Notes: generated by a model from the sequence alone, not told the origin. A stretch of 64,000 nt of DNA from Fratercula arctica (GCA_947846985.1 CANTUZ010000007.1:32306355-32370354); one strand, 5' to 3'. Positions 49,648-63,800 are shown, counted from the first letter of the stretch. Program-made: numbers and translations.

Positions 49648-52559
49648 TTGTCACCATGAGGCTAAGGGAGCAGAGACACCCTCATGCCTCTCTTTGGGCT
49701 GTTTACACATGCATGTACTTGGTAACTTTTTTTTGTGTTTAAAGAGTCTAACAGCTCATCAATCTTATTCTTCCCTGAATGTAGATTGGTCTTTAATGAG
49801 ATCAATGAATAGTGCTGGTACTTCGCTGGCCAAAATTGTAAATGTGCTGTTGCATTTCCTATTTACCCTGTAGCACAGGGATTTCAGTGCGTTACTGCTA
49901 ATGTGTTTTGTATTCTATTGCTCTCCTACAAAATTTATGGCCAGAGAGAGACTGCAGAAACAGTATGGGCAGTCAGAGCTAGATTGTATTCTCTATACTA
50001 CACTCATACTTTTTAAAATATACGGTTTCAAAATAGTTGAAGGAAGGGAAAGGGAAATACAGAGCAAAGAGGGACCTGGGAGTGGGAAAGAATTTCAGAT
50101 CAGTTTCATAAAAACAAAACTTTGGTTTCTGAGATGTTTCAGAGATGGAAAAAAAAAATGTGGCTTAAAACGGCTTAAGAAATGCAATCTTAACAGTGAG
50201 ATGCAATGGAAGTGCCTTTAGTTAGCCCAGACAAAAGGCAGGAGGAGAGAGGAGGCTGTTGGGCAGGGAAATTGTAATTAGAACACCTTACATTGTTAAT
50301 TACAGCTCTGGAGTAGCTTGAAATGACTACTGCTCTTCCATCCCAGTCCCTTCTCTTTGCTGTCCTTGTTAGCACTGTGTTTGGTCCTGTTCGAGCTGCG
50401 CATCAACCTCTGTAACTAACACGCTGCATACTGTACGCTTTGTTTCTCTAATGCGGCTCCTATGGCGAGAGAGGTCTGACCCGGTGGGCTTTTCTCCTCG
50501 TGCGTGGTGATACAGGTTGATGTTGAAGAAAATATGTATCTGGTAATTTGACCGTAAAGTGGTGAGTTCTGTATTTTACTTTCTTTTTTGGAGCTTTTAT
50601 CCGTGACCTGCTACCCTGTAGCTGTTCCCAAGGAAGTTTTATGTCCAAAGAGATAGACCTAGAAAGTCTCATTGTGCTGGGGAAAGGAGGCATCATTGGG
50701 TATCCTTTACATATAAACCTTTTTTCGTGCATGATGGTCCAAAACCAGATAAGAGCTATAGTCCAAGGCCTTGACCTGACTGTGTGTTATATGGGAAATC
50801 AACGCAGAGAGTTGAGGCAAGCTTGGTAGGTTTCTCTTGGCCCATTTGGGCCAAGTTGCATACTGAATCAAATTTCCTACTGACTGACAGCTTCACCCTG
50901 GGTGGTGAGTACAGGGGTGACAATCATAAAGAGTAGAAAACATAGAGGATTTAATTCAAACAGTCAGATGAGTTGGACTCTTTAGAGGGAATCTAAAAGG
51001 TCTGAAGCAAATTGTGGTTGAGTCCAAAAACCCTGCAGGAAGCAGAATCTGTATGTGTGGAAAAAAATCCTAGAAAGGTGTGAGATGTCCAACAGATGAG
51101 CAACAGGAATTGCGCCTGTCAAAGATGAGTTGGAGACCTTGTATATAGATGTGTAGGTCAGTGCTGCCTGTGCTGCCATGGGATGTTCTCCTGAGCTTGC
51201 CCTTGGGGTGAGCAGTTCATCACCCTCTAGCTCCGGTATTTTCCAGCTCTGTGCCATTTCTAAACATCATTAGCCTCGCTGTTATTGTACTATTCCCAGT
51301 GACGCTGCCTGTGAAATAGTACCCGACAGGTGGTAGTAAGGCTAGATAGGCTGTTTGATTAACTCTGTGAAATGATTTCTGGAGCTCCTGCCTCCCAGAT
51401 GAAACGCAGCACGGCTATTCAGGGACCCTGCAGATACACGGGTAGCAAGCATGGCGTTACTAACCCAGGGCACATTGTGTCTATTAATCTAAAAGTGGGA
51501 AGGATCTTCTCTCTTTGGAAGGCAAGCAAATACTTAGGGTGTGTTGAGCAATCAGTCAAATCAACTGCATAAAAATTAACGTGGGAAATTTGAATGTTAT
51601 TGTATGTGTTATCTGTCAGAAAAAAAGTGATATTGTACTGAAAAGGACAAAACCATAGAGGAAAAATGACTGCACGTTCTGAAGCCTGGATGGATTACAG
51701 TTAAATGTAGACACAAAAAACGAATGGCTCGTTGAAATCCTTCAATTCTGCCTAATGGTGCCAAGCCTCTGTAAAGCCGGTAGAGCTGATATTCTGAGAA
51801 ACCGCTTCGTAAGGGGGATCCCACAGAAGCAAAGAGCAGGCTGGTGTCTGTTCACCTCCTGATCTCTTGGCTTTGGCAAAGAGTGGGTGGCTTGGATGTA
51901 AAGGACAAAGTACAGAGCTGGGGCATAAAAAGAGCTTTTGCATCCTCCTGCTTGCGAGAAGTGGCACAATGGCATGTGGAGGTCATGCGTGGGAAGACCC
52001 GGTTCACAGGAGCTTCGACTTCTGCCCTTACACCAGGGCCAAACTGTGGCCTCAGCTCAGTACCTCTTTTGCTTGATGCAAATTTGCCAGGTCAGCAAAG
52101 TCGTGCTCCAGATCATGTCATTTCATGAGTCGAGTAGAATAATGTGGATGCTGGTAGGAGAGAGAAGGAAGATAAAAATGTGAACAGCTTTTTTGAGGAA
52201 ATGGCCCAAATTCTCTTTCTGGTTACTGTGATATAAATATGAAGTAACTCCCTTTAGATCAGTGGTTTCCTCAGAGTTCATGTTAATTTTAATTTGTTGT
52301 AGTATTTATCTTTCATCCTCTGGATAATATGGCTTTCCACTCAATTCTTCCATGTTAGACATCTATGTTATATGTTATGATCTTACCCAAGTTCCCTCTG
52401 CAAAGAGAAAATTTTGCCTCCGTTGCTTTATGCAGGATTTAAGTGCACGTCCTCCCTTTAATTCTGCACATTTCTTTCTTCTTAACAGTCTGTCTTTCCA
52501 TCCTTAAGTATCACTGAGTTGCCAGATAAAACAGTTATTGTTCCTATTACAAGAAGATT
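49648..52559. other. Unique sequence, no gene recognised
   Basis: The 106-codon plus open at 49901-50221 and several overlapping opens at 51742-52183 match no known family. The latter appear on both strands in a GC-richer patch. No repeat can be named. Confidence 0.55.
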
Positions 52560-52910
52560 GTAATGGATTTATATAAAACTCAGACAGTGCCATTGTTCTT
52601 GAAGTCCATTTTATTGTAATGAAGTTCCACTCTTAATATTCCATGATCTTCAATGTCCTTTACAAGTAACTTTTTATAAATTAATCTATAATAATCTAAT
52701 TCAAGTCAGTTAAAGTGGATAACTATACTCCAATTACGATATTGGGAAGAGTTTTTACATAATGTGAGCTTTTATATAGATGGTTAACGCTAATACTGTA
52801 GTTTACAACATACTGTATGAATCACTAATTAAATGCCTAAGTAGCAATAATGGAAGTGGAACTATCAATACAGAGAAGATATCAATGATGTAAGGCATTA
52901 ATAAAACTTT
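52560..52910. promoter_or_regulatory. AT-rich block, possible cis-regulatory
   Basis: Non-repetitive AT-rich sequence with motifs such as AATCTATAATAATCTAATTC and GAATCACTAATTAAATGCC. Weaker than the 43-kb and 45.6-kb blocks. Confidence 0.22.
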
Positions 52911-53596
52911 ATGGTACCATTTAATCTTTTTTTATAGGTACTCCATTATGTCAGTGAAAAGAAAAGGCAGAAAAACAAGAAAGTGACAGAGAGTGGGACT
53001 TAAAGGGACTGGGAAATGGAAAATAAAATGTACTTTCCCTTGCATCTTCCCCACAAACTGGGCCAGATAGAAAAGTGATGAGAAAACTGCGCAGCAGAAA
53101 TAAATTTATCACCTTTCTAAAAATATAGCTGTTCATTACAGTTGAATGTTCTAAATGCTACTTTAATAACCTGTATTCTATGACATAAATGAAGGGCAGC
53201 ATAAATAGTATCCTCAAAAGAGGAATACAAGTTTAGTAACACGCTGACCAAAAAGGAACAGCTAAACTGCTGTTTTCTTGCCATTGGCCAGCAGAGGTGA
53301 CTAGCAGGGTAAATGTATAAACATTTATATTGGAAGGAAAATCTATTAACAAAGGTATTTTATTTTTAAGCCAAAACACAAGCTTGGCTTTTGGTGCTGC
53401 CCGAGGACCGTTCGAGGTGGCTGGGCTGCTCTCCTGACAGGACATCTCCTCTGTGTTCCTTGGATGCCGTCCAGTGTCCCCTGCAGGAAAGCAAGCTGCC
53501 CATTTGCATATCAAAGCAGAGGAATAAGCCAACCCCAGCAGACCTCTAAAGGGAAGTGAGAGTATATGGGAATTTTTAGTTTTAACAACTCTCAAT
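52911..53596. other. Unique sequence, no gene recognised
   Basis: The minus open 53233-53667 (144 codons, the longest in the window) crosses the poly-A tract as a phenylalanine run and has no recognisable motif. I treat it as a chance open. Confidence 0.55.
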
Positions 53597-53614
53597 AAAA
53601 AAAAAAAAAAAAAA
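53597..53614. repeat. Poly-A tract (18 bp)
   Basis: Perfect run of 18 A, preceded by CTCAAT so that it overlaps an AATAAA-like hexamer. No retroposed transcript body is recognised upstream. Confidence 0.9.
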
Positions 53615-56600
53615 GGACCACCTCCATTCCTTTCATGCAACAATTGCTTCAAATGCTTTTGCAACACATTTGAGCAGAAACAAGTATTTAACCCTTCAAA
53701 TCCCCTTGCAGGGTGTTTCGGTCCTGGCTGCGTTTTGACAAATAAAGGGGAGAGATTTCTTTTCCTGAAAAATGCACTTGATATCAGCTCTACGCAGCGC
53801 TTTGAAAATTATTGCACTGAGACCTCCTACACACCTTGACATGTATTAGAAGTGCGCAGTAGTCAGGCTAGTGTTTCATGCTCACTGTTGTTGAGGTGAC
53901 ATGTTTATTTAGCACAAGATTTCTAGCCTCGTGCCTTTCTGTGCCTTGTAGGAGGTATTTGACATCATCTGCATGGGATGCCTTTGCTGAGGTTTGACTT
54001 TGAACTCCATCTTTCCTGGGTGTCCATCGCTGGGCAAACTGGAGCAGACAACCTGCCTCACAGCTTCTAATAAAAATAAATCTTTCTGTATTATTTTAAA
54101 ACTATGACTTCAATATGAGTAGATGAAGAGGCTATGAAAATTCTTTGCCAATATCAGTGAAGATTAGATCCAAGAAATAATGTTCTCCCTGTGATAAGAA
54201 ATTCATTACTTCCCTTGCCCATCAAACGCTGCTGCTGGCAACCCTCTGCCTCGAGTGCACGGAGCCCAGGACATCAATAATCCTGCAAATTTGCAAGTGA
54301 AACCAAACCTTTATGCAGGCTCCCCCTTCCTCCTGTGTATTGCTTCATTTCGCAGCCACTGCGTCTGCTCTTTTTGAATACCTTTGAAGAACTGCCGGAG
54401 TTTAACTTAACTATTACATTTCTGGTGTTTGAAGCTAACCCGGCTTCCACTGAATGGGGTTTGATGTATTTTGTTGAACGTCAAAGTTTAGCTGAAATGC
54501 ATGAACAAATACAGCTCTGTCTCTTTTACTGCCAAACAAATCCTAGGCATGTCATTAGTAATATGATCAAACCTAAACAGTAATTAAAAGGTACCTACAG
54601 AGTGATGTGGGGTTTCCCGTAAGCACAACCTTGCCCTGCATCATGGTTATCACGTGAGCAGAGCTCATCCATGGTCACCTGCTTTTTTCTTCTGATGTTA
54701 GTCTGATTTATCAGCAGTTACTCTAGAGCAACCATTATCTACTGGCTGCTACTAACAATCAACCATAGAATAAACCTCTTGTTAGAGATATAAAGATTCA
54801 AATACTTTGGAGTGACCATAGGTTTTTCTAGACTTACAAAAGAGGCTGTGATTGTGCTTCTTGTTCCGGAGTTCAATGAAAGACGTTCTGCCACAAAGCT
54901 TCAAGTCCTTCAGCCTTTTCCAGTCTTTCAATAGCTCTTATTTTTTCACAAGTCTCTTGGTAGAACATAAAGAAAAAAGGAGAAAAGATCAATGAAGGTT
55001 TGCTGCCATTTAATAGCTTTAGCTATACCCTTCTCTCTCTTCCAATGTTCTTGTCCCTCGTGAGAGCTAAGCACTGTGTGTTGTAATATACCATAAACCT
55101 GGGACCCCATCATAGCTTGTTTCAGAAATCTAGAAATGATGTTAATGGACAATAAAAAAAAAAAAAAAAAATCAATGAGAGGCGTGGAGGCTCAGCCACA
55201 TCAGCAAGAACAGCTGGAGACCCTGAGCTGAGTGTAGGGACCGCAGCAGGGCCTGGCACCACTTTTCTCTGCACAGATTTGTGTAAATAAAATCATGGCG
55301 TGCAGCTACACTGAGGTAAGATGACCGGCTTACACTTAAGAAAACTGAGGCTATGACCTAACTTTTATCTATAATTCTTTATGTGTTTGGGTTTTTTTAT
55401 TGTGTAGGGAATATCATTGTTCTTTCTGTCTGGGAAGGTCTTCAGGCTCTCATACGGGTAAGAGTTTCTGTAGGAACTGGGTTCAGCTGGGTGAGAAACT
55501 TTTTTGCCTTCTTATTTTCAAGGATGTTTGGATATATGTTGAGATTTTCAGTGCTGCTTGTTATACTGCATCCGCGTTTCCTTCAAACACACCTACGCAT
55601 TCAGCATCACCTCCATTTGGTTTATCGTGCGATCAGATGTCATGTTTAATTTTATTTATGGGCTTAATATTCAGTTTTTTCACAAGTAATTTTTCCCATA
55701 TGGGCCTTTAGAAATATGTTAGAAAAATCATTATGTACTGCTGTTAGGAGTAATGCATTAATAAGCAGATCAGCGTCCTGCTGATGGGCAAAAATCCGTT
55801 TTCAGCACCACGTGAGGGCACTTGGTCCAAAATGAGCCATGAACCAAAGAATGTACAGGTTGTGGATAACTGGAGTGTTATAATACTTGGTGCACTATCA
55901 GGTGCAATGCTCCCCCCTGCTTTAAAATTAAAATATCCTCTTAAATGTGCATCATTGAGTCTCCCTGCCTCTCTTAATAGGTTCTTCAGCCTGGTTTCTC
56001 TCCCCAGAGAGGTCCCATGCTCTTTGGGAGCCTTGCTTGGCTTGGCCAGAGCCAGGGAGGTCCCTCTGTGGTCAAAGGACCCCTTGACTTCGGCCCCTGG
56101 GTCGAAGCAGGAGCCTTCTGAGTTTTGAGCAATCCCTTTGCACAAGTATGAATGAATGAAGCTTTCCTGATACTGTTTGGATTTTTTTTGTGTAATTCAT
56201 CAAGAAGCAAATCTGGCACAAGCACCTAATGTGATGACAAAAATCAGTTTTCCGTGCTGGTCGCTTCACTGGCAGCCTGTGATATCTCTATTGGCTGGTA
56301 GAGTTGGTGCTGTCCTTGAATGGTTGCTGTTAAACTTCTCACCTTGCTTGTACATGGCTGTGGGTGTAGAAAGCACCACTTTTGGAGCACTTTAGGCCCT
56401 TCCTAAATGAAACCTGTTGCAACTTTGAGACTGGGATTGACAGGGTAAGGGGAACAGCTGTGATGTTCCTCTAAAGCTAAATGTTGCTGGTTTTGCATAA
56501 TCTGCAAAAATATGTTGTCAGGAGGAGAGATCCAGCTGGCTCTCTGCCACCTTCCCCCTCCGCAGTGTGTGCTGCGGGAGCGGGTGTAGCATCTGGGGAG

Positions 56601-58595
56601 CGGAAGGTTTATCTCTGACACCAAGATGTCAACCTAATATAGAAAAAGAAGAGATGTATGTATGTATATTTTAGTAACTTGCAATTCTTCTTGCAGGATA
56701 GCTGCTAAAAAAAAAAACAAACCCAAAACAAAACAAAGGGAGATGGAGTTTCCAGCTCAGTGATGCTGCAGGGTTAGATGGAGCCACCATGGGAATAGAG
56801 GGGCTGCACGCTCGCTGCGTGCCACGGTGTTAGCATATGCACATCGCAATCTTCTTAATACCCGTGGTAAATCCCGCTGTCTGCTACAAGCTCCGTTTTG
56901 AATGTTTGGCTTGTTTGCCTTCTGTTTTTTAAGCTTATAAACACTTTGGGGCTGAAATTCCCACAGAAGGTAACAAGAGCTATGTTAACCCTCTACAATG
57001 GGCTATTTAAATAAGATTATCGTGGGCAAGTGGGGCAAAAGGACTGAGCGAGCAGGCTGGCAGCTGAAGAGTGGGTCAGGTTTGGGACTACAGTTCCTCC
57101 AGCTTCACATTTCTAGCAGCATGGCTGCTTTGAACTCCATGGGGATTTATGGCAAGATATGAGTAGAAGATGACAACAATTCTGAGTGATTGATAGGTTG
57201 ATGTTGCTCATCTGCTTAGACCCAAGGGTCGAGAACTGTTGTTTACACCTGAGCTCTTCTTTTAAGCGTGCCGTTAATACTTGTGGAGGCTGCCAGAAGG
57301 TTTGATGTGAGTTTTCCAGGATTATGCTTAATAGCGTCCATATATAAGGTTTTGATGTTATAAAATGCTCTTATGCTCTGAGAAAATAAAGTTCCAACAG
57401 AGGTTGCAATCAAGCAGGCGATTTGGTGTGGCTCGTTGCTCCTGATGTTGCAGCAGACAACATCTGGCTTTGGTGAAATGAATAAGGAATCAAAAAATCC
57501 CCCGTGAAACCCCCAACACATTTTTTTAAACAGTCCACAGGAAGGTAGCACTTGGTTATTATTTTTAATAAGCATAAAAAGAAATATGGTGCCAATATCT
57601 GCATCTATTTTACGTCTTAGGCCAAAATGCTGTTGGCTTCAAACAATGTTAGACTTAGATAACGACAGAGAAGAGGATGAGTAGTGGGTAGAAGGTGCGA
57701 TTTTTACAATTTTTACAATTTTTTGTGTGTGTGCAAATGCTAGGTCTATGGCTTGAGAAAAACAGCAGGAGGACAGGTATAACAGGCTGTTTCCCAAGAT
57801 GTGGCAAGAAAATGTTTTTCCCTGGTCTATGGGCCCTTCAGTGGGGTGTTCCCAGCCCTCTCTTTCCAATCCATGCTCATGGACACGTCCCTGCGGGCGA
57901 GCTGGGCTGGGCTTCGCTTCCCGGCACACATGCCTGCGAGAGCAGTCAGTGCTCCTACTGGTGCTCTGAGAAAAGATGTTAAGTGCTAAAATACTATGAG
58001 ACCATATAAATACCAAAGGTGGGTTCCACTTCATCTTATCTAAAATAATGGCAAATCCCTTCTTTTCTTTTATTTATAACCCTGCACATATAGAATGTTC
58101 ACATATATATCCTGGAGTCGAGTGAAGAGGCTGCTTAGAGATTGCTTGCCCTGTGCTGTGAGCAGACTAATAGCCAAATCTCCTCCAAATTTGTGCATTC
58201 TTCTTGCAGTCTGTTTCATTTGCTACCAAAATATACACTTAATCTGATGGAAACCTGCATGGCCTTTTTTTCATCTGACTTATTTCCCTCCTTTGGGTTG
58301 TTTATCCTTCAAATGTATATTAAAGGGATGAGGAAAATATTTACTGAGCTGTTAAAGAATGGGCCATAATCAGGAAAAAGTAAATTCACCATCCTCCCTT
58401 GGCAAGTACTTTTCGGTATATCTCGTAATAAATCACCTATATGAATTGAAGGTATGAATAACACCTGCTTATGTACTACAGGATGATAAGGAAGTAATAC
58501 TGCCAGAAATGGCGTTTGGAAGAACTGGGTTTTTAGTTGTGCAGGCAGGGTTTGCAGGGTGATGCTTTAACCAGTTTTTTTCGGTCCAGGCACTT
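53615..58595. other. Unique sequence with one A18 tract
   Basis: A second A18 run lies at 55154-55171 after GGACAAT. Opens on opposite strands overlap at 55744-56145 (133 codons minus, 114 codons plus), with no family resemblance on either. A poly-A/CAAA low-complexity stretch is at 56708-56739. No gene or transposon is recognised. Confidence 0.55.
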
Positions 58596-58720
58596 TAACT
58601 TGCAATTATAATGTTATTACACAATTACATAGTCTAAATATATTATAATTGTTATTATACTATTAATACTGTGTTATAATTAACTTGCAATTATTATATT
58701 ATTACACCCAGTGTAATAAT
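58596..58720. repeat. Imperfect direct repeat plus perfect hairpin, AT-rich
   Basis: TAACTTGCAATTATAATGTT-type units at 58596-58622 and 58681-58707 match at 25 of 27 positions with an 85-base period. The second unit ends in one arm of a perfect inverted repeat, ATTATTACAC-CCA-GTGTAATAAT, at 58698-58720. The DNA between is TAATTATTATAT-rich. Confidence 0.8.
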
Positions 58721-61700
58721 GCACCAACAATGGATTGAAAAATAGCCTCTAAATCAAAGAGCAAATGAGTCTACTGGAGTTTGAGAGAGAAGCAGTTGCC
58801 TGAGTTATGTTGGAGGGCAGTCACCGCCCTTACAGAAGAGAAATAAATAAGTAAAAGAAAGAAAGCAAGATCTTCAGAAACACTGCTGATCTAAATCCAT
58901 GCCAATGCCACGATATAGAAAATAACTTACAGGTCTGACTTTATGTAGCTGTTAGACAAAATTTTAAGCTCCGGTATCTCATGTTTCAAACAGTAAGATA
59001 TTTTTTTTTCTTTCAGTGGGAAATTTAATTACATGCCTATGCTGAGCAATTTCTGTTAGGATTAGCGATTTCTGTTTTGCCTGCTCTCCAGTCTCTGAAT
59101 CCAAAGATGATGATTCTCATTTGCAAATAATTTCAGCATTTCTTCCTATCTGCAAGGCTGAGAAGGATGGATCAAAACAAAATGTGCTTTCAAACAGGTG
59201 CATGCAAAACAATCGGTAAACAAAATGACTCAGAAAATACAGTTCTTTAAAAATTTCTTGTTATCTGTACTCCTTGTTAAATGTTTATTAGAAACCGATA
59301 ATCTAACATTTTAAATGTGAAATCCAACAGTATCTCAAAACACTTATAGAATACCACCAAATGCTCTAGTATAATGATACGTAACAAAAGATTTTAAAAA
59401 CATCCTTTGTCATTTCCAAGTAAACTAGTACTTACTCTTTTTTTGTTTAATCAATTCTTCTGCCTACCAACTAAATTGCCCACAAAGTTGTTATTAAATT
59501 AAATAATGAAGGATTGAAATGTTACAGGAAGAAAAGGCTACATCCGCTATTGTTCCTTCCAATGTACCAAGCTTGGTTAAGTAACTTCAGCTTTTTCATT
59601 TATTTAATATATCTCAGATTGGTATCTGCTTAAGTCATAACAGCTTACCCCTGCCAACAGGCAAGCTCTGCAGAATTTACTACAGTAAAACGCAGGCATG
59701 CTTCACGTAGCCTTAATTTGTTTTGAGATCCCATCTTTTATCTATGGAAACCTGCTCTCTCAGCAGGATGAACTTCTCTGTGAGAAAGTAAATTGGTTGT
59801 AACGTGGCGTGGGTCCCAGCATGCAACGCTTATTACAGCTCTCCCTTCTGATGCCTCGCAGAAACGGGTGGAAGAAAGAGTTAAATCAGCCTTTAGCACC
59901 TCTCATAATTATTCCTGGCCAATTGTCTCCAACTGGAAACTCACAATTTGTTACCACTTAGTTGGTTTTGGTGAATGAAGAGGATTCATTGCTTTTTGCT
60001 GGCATTCAGGTCCTTTGTTCGCAGTTTTGAGAAAATTGCAATCTCTTTTCCTGCTACTGTTCCAGCTTTAGCCATGCTTGGTTAAGTCAACGCTCAGATT
60101 TCTCTGGATTCACATGCGATAATCTGGTAGCGTGCAGGGATTTTTTTTTCTTTTTACTCCTTTTTCTCAAGTGTTTTGTTCCCCAAAATGACACGAGCAG
60201 AGCATTTATTTTTACAATCTTAATATTGTTACAGCGACTACACTTTCTAAAAATCCCCTGTCTTTATGGGGTGGTCATTTATCTGAATCATCTGTTAATG
60301 TTTTCTGAGCTTCACAAGAGACTAAATAAAAAATAAACCACTGGTATAGGCATACAGTAATAAAATTGATGTGGCAATGTTATATAAACCAGCATCCATG
60401 CACTTGTTTATAGGTTAGTTAACTTTTGTGAGTGGTGTCAGTAGGTCCTATGGGATACGCATGGCTTGTGTCTTCATGGAAAAGATCCCAGAAAATTTAG
60501 TAACTGAAGAGCTATTTTTTAAAAAAAAGTGAATGAGTTGTAGTAGACTGATCCTGATTAACCAACTGTGACAGATGGTAATTATTCTCTTTAAACGTGG
60601 CTTAGAGAAATTAAATTCAAGGTGATTTAAGAACTCTTTAAGAACTGTTGAAGCCAACTTAAAGAAAAATCAAAAAGCAGAACAGAACACCTTGAAGTTC
60701 ACCTTGTTTGCTCTTGCAGAGGCATCTCTGAAGATGGGGAGCCAGCTTCATTTCTTCGTTCCCAGGTGGTCACAGGGACCTTTCCACTCAAATGTAGTTT
60801 CCAGGGTCTTTTCTAGTGTGCTGTAGTATCGGCCCAGGAAATTTGTCTAGTCGTGCAATCCTCTTTTAACCTAAACCATAGTAATTTATTATTATCTCAG
60901 GAAATCATACTACTCAAGATAAATGTTTTGGGGCCAAGGGATTGACTTATTACACGTTTTCCGGGAGATTGGTTAGCTGAGTTCTGCAAAACTCACGCCG
61001 TATGTTTTTTGAAAGCCTGTTTAGGGGGCTTGGATCGATACAGGAGGGCTGAGACCTTCCCATTGTGATTCTCAAAGCATCTATTTGTATTTGAGATTTA
61101 AAGCGATCTCATTTTACCAAGGCAAAACCAGCTGTGTTCATCTGGTTTCATACTAACAGTCTATGAATAGTGATAGATTCTTCTTCATTGAATTGAATTG
61201 TCATAAACTATAAATACATTGTCTCAAAACCGGACTCAGTTTCGCTCTAAAGATATCTGAATCTTACTGTACAACCCAATTAGATTGCTTAAAACAGGGT
61301 ATGAAACCTCAGACTGAGCAAAGTTTACTTTTCTTTTTATGGTAGTTGTATGCCTGCATGATTTACACATGAAATCAGATTGTAAACCTTTCGGGCATTT
61401 TTGCTAATCATGTTTCTAGAAATAGCACACAAACAAAACCAACAGGCTTTGTTACTCTGATTTTTAAAATCATGAGAAAGCAAATTGTAAGAGGTGTGGG
61501 AGTTATCCGAACCTAGCTGGTAGGACAGCATTTTGCTGATTGTCCCTAACAGATCAAATAGAAGATTGTGCCTGAGCACGAGCACTGTTTGTGGCAAGAT
61601 TGTGCCTTAATATCCAGTCTGGTGTGAAGGAATGCATCCTGGTGGGAGCAGAGCAGTGCATCCCCATGGGGGAGCAGAAAGAGTTTGAATTCTTGCATAT

Positions 61701-63189
61701 AGTCCTATCCCTGCCCTTCAGCTGCTATGCCCATGAAGAAGCAAGTGAGCCAACTGTAATGGTGTGATGTTTAAATTTTTGAAGTTTTTCCCAGCTTTCC
61801 AGGACAGCTCCCTTCAGCTATTAGTCCTTATGTAGCTGAGCTATTCTAGTACAAACATAAATCTCTTTATTTATAAAACACAGTGTTTCAGCTATTTCAT
61901 GTTATCTTGGTGTCAGTGGTTTCAATATGATCTCTTGAAATTGCTTTTGTCAGCTGTGGAGTAACTTTGAGTCAGAAATACATATCTATTTATGTGCATA
62001 CCTTTATATTTTGCTCTACACATGCATGCGTGCACATATGTATTTATACCAGATACCGTTTTCAATTAAGTTTTAGTCCAATTCTTGCACTGATTTTATA
62101 AATTACTAGAAAACTCTACACCATGCAAAATTATCCATGGCACAGATTTACAGATAATTTTTGGCCTCATTGCTAGCTATGGAGTTTGAAGCGCAGTTTG
62201 CTTTGCTGGGACATAAAGGATGTGTTCGTTTTCCCATATGTGGTCAATTGAATTTCTTTCTCTGGAGAGGCTTCTAGGGCATATGTTCACAGGTACTCTT
62301 TGAAAACATTAATTTTTTTGTAAGTATTCTCCAATATGCACATACACTGCTGGTTATTGAAACAATCCTGTCACTAAAGGCAGCTTTACAAAAAGGAAGG
62401 TGTTCTCTTCGTTCTCTGATGGTTACTTTATCCTGCAAGATTTGTGCATGTGCAGTCTTTTCAGGGTAATCTCAAACTGCCATTTTTTGGACATACTTGC
62501 CTGCGATGCCCAGGGACAAGATTTGCGAACTGTGACCCTTCTGCGTTCATAAAAAAGATTTAAGAGTTTGAGCCAATTGAAGCAACTTTGTTAAAAATGA
62601 GAATAGATACTCCTGGGTTGTTGGGGGGTGTTATTTGAGGCTGTTGTTAATTAGCAGTAATGTTTTGAGTTTTGTATAGTACCTGGTACCCAGGAATCTG
62701 AGTCCCTGGCAGATACCGATTCTACCTCATTGTGTCTCAGAGTAAAAAGTGAAAATTATCACACTGAATTTTGAAATGGGCAAGTAGAATCATAGCACAT
62801 GTAGGTGCTGTGTCCAGCGCTGTGTAAAGCTGAGGTGTGACATACACCCCGAGCTGGAAAACCAGTGCTGAACCACTGATGCGTTCTCTCCCTACTGCAC
62901 CCATGCGAGTGGGTTTGTTGCATCTCTTGCTCTGCAGGTGCTGGCGGAGCTGGGACACGGACCCACCAGCGCCCATCCTCATCCTGGTGCTCTGGGCGCT
63001 GGTATCACCCATCCTGTTCCCCCAGCTTCTTTCTTCTTCCTCCATCTATCTGCAAGGGCTATCCTGCACCAAGGATAGCCGCTCCTGGCATTGGGAGCAT
63101 CCTCTCTTTGTCCAGCTGCCGGCAATCAATGTGCTCTGTCAGACCTGAAGCAGCACGCTCTAATCGACTGTGTGGTTCAGGGTGGCATC
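58721..63189. other. AT-rich unique sequence, no gene recognised
   Basis: There are no coding frames of known family. The GC-richer patch 62837-63148 is open on both strands (103 and 102 codons) without recognisable motifs. Alternating purine-pyrimidine DNA (TACACATGCATGCGTGCACATATG) lies at about 62017-62040. Confidence 0.55.
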
Positions 63190-63800
63190 CTGTAACCTAG
63201 TAACAACAAAGCTGGGCGCCTTTCGTTATTTTTAATGCTTGCAGAATGATTTATTAATATGTATTTTATATATATTCTATATATATTCTGTGTGCATCAC
63301 GGAAGAGTATTACAACTGTTATCAGGCAAATCAAATAGCCAGCACTGACCGCGTTTAAAGTAGTACAGCACAATATAATGGCTGCATTAATGGCAAGGGG
63401 ATAGCATTTGTAGTCCGAAATTTAAATATATGATGATTTCCATGAAATCATTGTATTCTGCATTTGAGGTTTTTAGGAAGAAATTACAGACTTAAATTAA
63501 CACTTGGTCATTATTCTTCTATCATGTGTTCTCATTACTTTATGAGGATTAGTGAGATGACGATCATATATCTGTATTCATGTGTGCCAATTCAACATTA
63601 TCAGTATTTACTCTGATTACCCTGCTGGAGAAAATACTTTACATTATCACAAAATGGTCTTAAGTGAGAAGATTTTGCAACAAAGCCCAGTGGTGTTAAT
63701 CTTATGAGATGTTGTGGAGTGTTAATACGTTCAATAATCAATATTTAATAAGAATTATGGAAATAGCTCTTCTTCGTGAAGGGTATTTAATGATTGTATT
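63190..63800. promoter_or_regulatory. Candidate cis-regulatory block at the right end
   Basis: High-complexity AT-rich DNA with motifs GATTTATTAATATG, GGCTGCATTAATGGC and CTTAAATTAACACTTGG, plus a perfect hairpin ATGATTTC-CAT-GAAATCAT at 63433-63451. A short TATATATTCTA duplication lies at 63268-63290. No coding frame is recognised. Confidence 0.33.

Noticed and set aside
52255..52285. CAGTGGTTTCCTCAGAG resembling a hAT terminal inverted repeat
   Set aside because: No matching inverted terminus or 8-bp target duplication was found nearby.
53405..53425. GTTCGA word as a possible tRNA T-loop
   Set aside because: No acceptor stem, D-loop or A-box at the right distance; no tRNA gene in the window.
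53233..53667. 144-codon minus open, the longest in the window
   Set aside because: It crosses the A18 tract as a phenylalanine run, has no recognisable motif, and its length is within chance expectation for 64 kb.
62690..62760. Possible MIR-like segment
   Set aside because: Only scattered words (GGTACCCAGGAATCTGAG, GTGTCTCAGAG) are reminiscent of a SINE; order and spacing do not fit.
62837..63148. 103-codon plus open with a hydrophobic segment
   Set aside because: A 102-codon minus frame covers the same bases and neither matches a family; the GC-rich local composition explains the lack of stops.
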